Source of the DNA: Promethearchaeota archaeon
GTDB lineage: Archaea; Asgardarchaeota; Lokiarchaeia; Sigyniarchaeales; Promethearchaeaceae
Assembly: GCA_014729055.1 (NCBI GenBank)
Contig: WJKO01000157.1
Coordinates: 1-9,148, forward strand
Reading direction: 5' to 3'
DNA length: 9,148 nt
The position numbers and the translations under genes were made by a program. The notes under the pieces are model-generated. The model was not told the DNA's origin and searched no databases. It was given only the letters and a program-made list of their open reading frames with translations. Numbering within the stretch: the first letter of the stretch is position 1; each line of letters opens with the position of its first letter. This document shows, in pieces, positions 5,612 through 9,148 of the stretch.

Positions 5612-6460
5612 ATGATTGGATTTGCATTTTTAGTATTGGGTGATGCTTCGATTCTAAGTAAAAAGCAACTCTTCTGGCTCCCCCAAATAATTGGAGGAGT
5701 AATGTTCGGAATCGGAATGGTATGGGCTGCGGGATGTGCAAGTGGAACTACATATCGAGTCGGAGAAGGCATGATGGGATCTTTTGTAGCATTATTAGGG
5801 CTCACATTAGGCGTCTATATGGTAAAGCCAGGCGGCATACTTAACGGTCTGATGTCAGATATGTTAGCAATATCGCCGAAGACTAGTTTAACGATCGGTG
5901 GAGAATATGCTTGGATCCTCATGTTAGTAATTGGTATTATTGCTGTTGTATTAGTAGTATGGAAGGAGATCTTACCATCCCTAAAAGCTAAAAAAGAGAA
6001 AGAGGAAAAAGCGAATGTTGCTGACGCTATTTTCAAGAAACCATGGAAATGGTGGGTTGCTGGTATTGCTTTAGGAGTTCTGGCGATAGTTTCTTTCGGT
6101 GTCTTCAATAATTTATTGGGTATTACAGGACACTGGTGGAAGGTTGGAACTGCATTAACTGATGGCGCTACACTAACACTAGGAGCATACATGGTTATAG
6201 GCATCATAATTGGTGGATTCATTTCAGCAAAGATCGCAGGCGAATTTAGTCTTAGAGCGCCTAAAGATGGCAAGATCTTAATAATGCAATGGGTTGGTGG
6301 AGTTTTCATGGGAACAGGTGCAGCGTTTGCTGGCGGATGTAATATTGGAAACATATTAAGTGGGGTTCCATTATTATCAGTTGGCAGTATCTTAGTAACA
6401 ATTTGCATCTTCGGCGGATGTTGGTTAATGACATATTTAATGTTTATGCGGGGCGACTAG
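5612..6460 (+). CDS. YeeE/YedE (TsuA-like) thiosulfate channel, first helix detached
   Basis: This inner-membrane channel of the YeeE/YedE family takes up thiosulfate in studied members (TsuA). It consists of two inverted-related halves with many short and long hydrophobic segments. The first half has WAAGCASGTTYRVGEG, with conserved C42 counted from ATG 5612. The second half has GGVFMGTGAAFAGGCNIGN with C243. A charged cytoplasmic loop (KAKKEKEEKANV, about 125-136) links the halves. ATG 5612 is only the first available start: the conserved first helix and its QRGRFCF cysteine lie upstream (5474-5530) without a start codon. A protein made from 5612 lacks that helix and one of three key cysteines. 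No ribosome site stands before 5612. The channel follows a TusA carrier as in yeeE-yeeD pairs and precedes dsrE by 52 bp. Family is certain; whether a working channel is made is not. Confidence 0.85.
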   Translation: MIGFAFLVLGDASILSKKQLFWLPQIIGGVMFGIGMVWAAGCASGTTYRVGEGMMGSFVALLGLTLGVYMVKPGGILNGLMSDMLAISPKTSLTIGGEYAWILMLVIGIIAVVLVVWKEILPSLKAKKEKEEKANVADAIFKKPWKWWVAGIALGVLAIVSFGVFNNLLGITGHWWKVGTALTDGATLTLGAYMVIGIIIGGFISAKIAGEFSLRAPKDGKILIMQWVGGVFMGTGAAFAGGCNIGNILSGVPLLSVGSILVTICIFGGCWLMTYLMFMRGD

Positions 6461-6512
6461 AGAGTAAATACTAGTTAAATGCAAATGAAAAATACAAACG
6501 AGGTTTAAAAAA

Positions 6513-6902
6513 TTGTCCGAAGCTAGCAATCAAAAAAGCCTTGGTTTACTTTTTTTTTCCGGTCCTTATCAATCACAAGCTCCTGAAACAGCTTGTAAAA
6601 TTGCAAATGCAGCATTAGATAAAGGATACAAAGTCCAGATATTCCTATATATGGATGCGGCCAATTGTGTACTGGAAAATCAAAAAGAAATCCATGGAAT
6701 CTTTAATATTGGGAGTGCATTTGAAAAGCTTGTAGAGCGAGGCGTTTTAATAAGAGTATGCAATCTCTGCTTATCGGTTAGAGGAACAGCAAAACAGATG
6801 ATGAAGAGAAAATCTGATATTGGCGGCAGAATAAAACGAGCAGGTACGCCAGATTTATCGAAGATTATTCAGGAGACGGATAAATTTTTAGTAATCTATT
6901 AG
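6513..6902 (+). CDS. DsrE/TusD-like sulfur relay protein
   Basis: This 129-residue DsrE-family protein is a small Rossmann-like sulfurtransferase subunit. In TusBCD and DsrEFH complexes the DsrE/TusD subunit receives sulfur from TusA on a conserved cysteine. The N-terminal strand LGLLFFSGPYQSQAPETACK and the helix after it fit the family. The active-site motif is RVCNLCLSVRG, with C83 and C86; the position before VRG matches the usual catalytic cysteine. An extra cysteine (C52) follows the third strand. The start is TTG 6513: GAGGT (6500-6504) stands eight bases before it, and no ATG in frame lies near. It is the first of three tightly packed dsrEFH-like genes, with 10 bp between its stop and the next start. 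It probably acts in the cytoplasm as part of a hetero-oligomer with the two next products. Confidence 0.85.
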   Translation: MSEASNQKSLGLLFFSGPYQSQAPETACKIANAALDKGYKVQIFLYMDAANCVLENQKEIHGIFNIGSAFEKLVERGVLIRVCNLCLSVRGTAKQMMKRKSDIGGRIKRAGTPDLSKIIQETDKFLVIY

Positions 6903-6912
6903 GGTGATAAAA

Positions 6913-7257
6913 ATGTCAGAAGAAAAAAAAATAGCTATAATTTTAAGACAACCTCCACATGGCACTCTTTATCCTGTTGAGGGTCTAAGAATGACTGTTG
7001 CATTATCAGGTGATATGGAACCTATTACAATAGTAATGGGTGATGGTGTTTATGCTTTTCTTAAAAAGACAGATAGATCTATGTATCAAATGCATTATGA
7101 TTTTATTAAAGATATCGAATTAGATGTCATTGTTGATAAGAAATGTATAGCAAATTATGGCATAAGCACGGAAGATTTAGTTGATGGACTTCAGATCAAA
7201 GAACATGAAGAAGTCCTAAAGATAATAACCAGCATGGACACAGTAATAGCATTTTAG
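6913..7257 (+). CDS. DsrF/TusC-like protein (DsrE/F family)
   Basis: This 114-residue member of the DsrE/DsrF superfamily is the middle gene of the trio. It shows the alternating strand-helix pattern: KIAIILRQPPHGTLYPVEGL, then PITIVMGDGVYAFL, then ELDVIVDKKCIANYGI with C78, and a C-terminal strand DTVIAF. DsrF/TusC is the second subunit of DsrEFH/TusBCD and commonly has a role in the complex rather than a sulfur-carrying one, so its single cysteine may or may not be active. A GTG at 6904 is in frame, but ATG 6913 fits AGGGTGAT (6901-6907 region) with normal spacing, so 6913 is preferred. Assignment rests on position and fold pattern more than on a sharp motif, so a general DsrE/F label is safest. 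Confidence 0.75.
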   Translation: MSEEKKIAIILRQPPHGTLYPVEGLRMTVALSGDMEPITIVMGDGVYAFLKKTDRSMYQMHYDFIKDIELDVIVDKKCIANYGISTEDLVDGLQIKEHEEVLKIITSMDTVIAF

Positions 7258-7268
7258 GTGGAAAGAAG

Positions 7269-7562
7269 ATGAAAAAGGTATTATATTTTATTTCGGCTCA
7301 AAGTACTGCCGGGGTTGAATTAGCATTAGAAAATAAAGAGGATGAAGTTTCAATTCTCCTACTTCAAAATGCAGTTTACTGTGGTACGAAGAAATGTAGC
7401 GAAGTGGCTAATGCAATAAAAGAAAACAAAAAAGTATATGTACTTAAAGAAGACGTTGAACTTAGAGGGATCCAAAGTTTGTTACTAGATGGTATAGAGA
7501 TGGTAGACTATAATGGCGTAATTGATGTCACTTTCGCCCAAGATACAATTGTGAATTTCTAG
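7269..7562 (+). CDS. DsrH/TusB-like sulfur relay protein
   Basis: This 97-residue protein is of the DsrH/TusB type, the third subunit of the sulfur-relay hexamer and usually about 95-100 residues. Features are an N-terminal strand (KKVLYFISA), the sequence SILLLQNAVYCG in which the residue at the conserved carrier position is C38, a second cysteine C43, and a strand KVYVLKEDVELRG followed by GIQSLLLDGIEMVDY. GGTGG (7257-7261) precedes ATG 7269 by seven bases and overlaps the stop of the gene before, so translation is probably coupled. It is the last gene of the sulfur operon and is followed by an oligo-T run. In bacteria this complex feeds tRNA thiolation or sulfur oxidation; no partner enzyme is present here to choose between these. 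Confidence 0.8.
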   Translation: MKKVLYFISAQSTAGVELALENKEDEVSILLLQNAVYCGTKKCSEVANAIKENKKVYVLKEDVELRGIQSLLLDGIEMVDYNGVIDVTFAQDTIVNF

Positions 7563-7602
7563 ACTTAGCTATAACAAGTACAGATATTAAATATAAAAGT
7601 TC

Positions 7603-7612
7603 TTTTTTTTTT
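7603..7612 (+). terminator. Oligo-T terminator after the sulfur operon
   Basis: A run of ten T lies 40 bp after the dsrH stop, in the short gap before the convergent queC. Archaeal RNA polymerase ends at such runs without needing a hairpin. No strong stem is seen upstream of it. Confidence 0.55.
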
Positions 7613-7624
7613 ATCCTCAAATTC

Positions 7625-8320
7625 TTAAATTGAATACTGCAAAGGATCACTGATCCCATTTTTTTCAAACGCCTCAAGTCGTTCAACACATGAACCACAT
7701 TTTCCGCACGCTTTTTCTTGACCTTTATAGCATGTCCATGTTTTTGAATAATCTACATTTAGTTTAAGACCTTGGGCAACAATATCGCCTTTATCGATAT
7801 GCAAAAAAGGTGCATTAATTGAAATAGGGTAATAATGACAACTTTCTGCCACTTTTTGCATTTTTTCAACAAATTCTGGCCGACAATCCGGATACACCGC
7901 ATGATCTCCCGCATGAGCACCATAATATATTGTTTTAGCGCCAATAGAGATCGCGTAGGAAATCGCAATGCTGAGCATAATCATATTGCGGTTCGGAACC
8001 ACCGTACTTTTCATGGTGGGTTCTTCATAATGTCCTTCAGGTATGTCTATTTCCGAAGTCAGGGAACTCTTTCCGAATAATCCTTGTTCCTTCAAACCAG
8101 AAAGGTCGATAATTTTATGCGGAACATTCAACTTTTTACAATTATATCTCGCAAATTTAAGTTCCTTTTTATGTTTTTGGCCGTAGTTGAATGATAGGGC
8201 AAATATTTTCTTACCTTCGGACACTAATTTATAGAGCAACGTAGTACTGTCCATTCCTCCAGAAAGGATTAAAACGCTTTTTTCATTTGTTTGGCTTTTT
8301 TTGTCATCGTTTTTTGTCAT
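7625..8320 (-). CDS. queC: 7-cyano-7-deazaguanine (preQ0) synthase QueC
   Basis: QueC is an ATP-dependent ligase that turns 7-carboxy-7-deazaguanine and ammonia into preQ0, the base later inserted into archaeal tRNA as archaeosine precursor. The 231-residue protein has the PP-loop SGGMDST (20-26), then SFNYGQKHKKEL, the conserved VVPNRNMIML (107-116), YYGAHAGDHAVYPDCRPEF, and a C-terminal zinc site with C197, C205, C208 and C211 (TCYKGQEKACGKCGSCVER). Length and order are those of the family. The start is ATG 8320. A TTG at 8335 is in frame, but it lies over the ribosome site GAGGAGGT, which is correctly spaced for 8320. That site also holds the TGA stop of the gene upstream, so the two are probably translationally coupled. 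It is convergent with the sulfur operon. Confidence 0.95.
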   Translation of the reverse strand: MTKNDDKKSQTNEKSVLILSGGMDSTTLLYKLVSEGKKIFALSFNYGQKHKKELKFARYNCKKLNVPHKIIDLSGLKEQGLFGKSSLTSEIDIPEGHYEEPTMKSTVVPNRNMIMLSIAISYAISIGAKTIYYGAHAGDHAVYPDCRPEFVEKMQKVAESCHYYPISINAPFLHIDKGDIVAQGLKLNVDYSKTWTCYKGQEKACGKCGSCVERLEAFEKNGISDPLQYSI

Positions 8321-8331
8321 CGAGTACCTCC

Positions 8332-8898
8332 TCAATTAAGCTTATCAATTGCTTTATCTTTATAATTTTTCTTTTTTGAACGTGCTACTTTTATAATAAT
8401 TACCAGAAAGATGACGGCAACAACTAACAAGGCTACAATTGTCATCGGACTACCTGAAAGTTCCCGATACTCAAAGTTCACGGAACCAGCGGTGCTGTTA
8501 TTCCAAAATACGAAGTAATAACCTTCAGTTTCGGTCGCAACAATGTCGGCTTCTCCTGTTTCTTCTTGATAATTGTGAGTAAGGACTTGTTCGGCGGGAA
8601 AAGGTCCCATACTACCCATATAACTACTAAAAGCAATGAATCCTTCTTCATCAAACGAAAATACGCTGAAATTTTCAAGTGAACCATCAATAACACGCCA
8701 TTCGATTCCCCATTTCTCGTCAGTTTCCATATCCTTTGTTATATGATAACACTGAGTCCGCATGTTTGCTGTCCCAGATTGCCATTCTCCCACACATAAT
8801 ACAAAGTTAACGGGGATTAAACATCCCGAACTAATTACGAAAACAACCAACATAGTTTCTAATACAAATAAACCATCCTTTTTCTGAAATTGTTTCAT
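8332..8898 (-). CDS. Unrecognised two-helix membrane protein between queE and queC
   Basis: No family is recognised. The 188-residue protein has a hydrophobic N-terminal segment (about 8-34, LFVLETMLVVFVISSGCLIP), a polar middle of about 110 residues, a second membrane segment (about 150-169, IVALLVVAVIFLVIIIKV) and a Lys-rich tail (RSKKKNYKDKAIDKLN). By the positive-inside rule the tail, and probably the N terminus, face the cytoplasm, with the middle outside. The end of the middle domain, TEGYYFVFWNNSTAGSVNFEYRE, is rich in beta strands and resembles the YYFVF-N-plus-strand pattern of small archaeal surface domains and, more weakly, the GOLD fold; this is a guess. The start at ATG 8898 has GGAAGG six bases before it; ATG 8904 abuts that site and is less likely. 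Its stop lies inside the queC ribosome site, so it is co-translated with queC. A role in deazapurine handling is only inferred. Confidence 0.75.
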   Translation of the reverse strand: MKQFQKKDGLFVLETMLVVFVISSGCLIPVNFVLCVGEWQSGTANMRTQCYHITKDMETDEKWGIEWRVIDGSLENFSVFSFDEEGFIAFSSYMGSMGPFPAEQVLTHNYQEETGEADIVATETEGYYFVFWNNSTAGSVNFEYRELSGSPMTIVALLVVAVIFLVIIIKVARSKKKNYKDKAIDKLN

Positions 8899-8930
8899 TA
8901 TCATCCTTCCGATAACAACTACTTAAACCT

Positions 8931-8968
8931 ATTCTTTAACTCCGTTTCTTTAGTTCCGTTTCTTTATT
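8931..8968. repeat. 14-bp tandem repeat in the queE-membrane protein gap
   Basis: Three units in a row, 8931-8944, 8945-8958 and a partial 8959-8968, follow the pattern TTTCTTTA(G/A)(T/C)TCCG. On the minus strand they lie between the queE stop and the start of the membrane protein gene, about 30 bp before that start. They may reflect slippage. On the coding strand they are purine rich (CGGAACTAAAGAAA). Confidence 0.6.
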
Positions 8969-8991
8969 GTATTCTCCAGTATTTCTTAAAA

Positions 8992-9148
8992 TTATTTAAT
9001 TTTATAGAATTTATGCATCTGAAATCCCAAACGGAGAAATTCAGATTCCATAACGAGTTTATATGCTTTTTTTAACGAGGTTTCCAGATCTTCTGCATTT
9101 GGTTGTAACCAAATAGGTATTTTGTTGCGAAATTTGTCGGGTATAACA
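8992..9148 (-). CDS. queE: 7-carboxy-7-deazaguanine synthase QueE, C-terminal end
   Basis: The frame is open from the window edge to a TAA at 8992-8994 and gives the last 51 residues of a protein that starts outside the window. QueE is a radical SAM enzyme that contracts 6-carboxy-tetrahydropterin to 7-carboxy-7-deazaguanine, the step between QueD and QueC. The radical SAM core is not visible. The end has IPIWLQPNAED, a helical part LETSLKKAYKL, and ESEFLRLGFQMHKFYKIK. This matches the QueE C terminus, where a QP motif is followed by an (R)L-x-x-Q-x-HK ending. Position supports it: queC lies downstream on the same strand, with one small gene in between. The next gene starts 93 bp later. The short length limits certainty, but motif and context agree. 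Confidence 0.8.
   Translation of the reverse strand, partial: VIPDKFRNKIPIWLQPNAEDLETSLKKAYKLVMESEFLRLGFQMHKFYKIK

Noticed and set aside
5815..6408. Long minus-strand frame opposite the YeeE/TsuA gene
   Set aside because: Its protein is the antisense of a membrane protein with no recognisable domain, while the plus strand shows clear family motifs.
9029..9039. AAACGGAGAAA, the same 11 nt as part of the right arm of the 14-bp inverted repeat at 5269-5282
   Set aside because: It lies inside the queE coding sequence with no partner arm nearby, so it is most likely chance.
8890..9075. Plus-strand frame across the queE end and the membrane protein start
   Set aside because: It covers the tandem repeats and lies antisense to the QueE C terminus; there is no ribosome site and no domain.
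1..9148. CRISPR array, tRNA or rRNA gene, transposase or integrase
   Set aside because: No regularly spaced long repeats, no cloverleaf-like sequence, and no recombinase protein could be seen on either strand.

Overview
The window looks like an AT-rich archaeal chromosome segment. The clearest evidence is the 3' half of an archaeal translation initiation factor 2 gamma gene at the left edge. It is supported by a queD/queC/queE set, which in archaea makes the preQ0 precursor of archaeosine, and by a mix of ATG and TTG starts, some with Shine-Dalgarno sequences and some apparently without. The composition and the mix of informational genes with bacterial-type catabolic genes would suit an Asgard (Lokiarchaeia-like) genome, but that lineage is an inference, not something the sequence proves.

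Layout: (1) 3-539 (+), end of the aIF2-gamma gene. (2) 540-684, an intergenic stretch full of TTTTAATTT repeats. (3) 685-4107 (+), a three-gene set of an IolB/KduI-type cupin isomerase, a Cys-type sulfatase and a membrane-anchored GH33-like sialidase, which reads as a carbohydrate or sulfated-glycan utilisation set. (4) 4108-4175, two strong hairpins between convergent genes. (5) 4155-4616 (-), queD. (6) 4617-5321, about 700 bp with no gene, very AT rich, carrying three inverted repeats. (7) 5322-7562 (+), a sulfur operon: a TusA-family carrier (TsuB-like), a YeeE/YedE (TsuA-like) thiosulfate channel, and DsrE-, DsrF- and DsrH-like proteins. (8) 7625-9148 (-), queC, an unrecognised two-helix membrane protein, and the C-terminal end of queE.

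The most notable point is the tusA/tsuA junction. The TusA protein stops after 53 residues, well short of its family. The conserved first helix of the channel, with its QRGRFCF motif, is encoded immediately downstream in another frame with no usable start codon. This is what a deletion of very roughly 100 bp across the gene boundary would leave, whether real or an assembly error. A translational frameshift is the less likely alternative.

How the genes may work together: the sulfur operon would import thiosulfate and pass the sulfur to the TusA and DsrEFH cysteines, as in the TsuA-TsuB and TusBCD/DsrEFH systems. QueD, QueE and QueC are consecutive steps to preQ0. The membrane protein lies between queE and queC, and its stop codon overlaps the queC ribosome binding site, so it is probably co-expressed with them. 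The glycan set pairs an extracellular sialidase with a sulfatase and sugar isomerase that both appear cytoplasmic.
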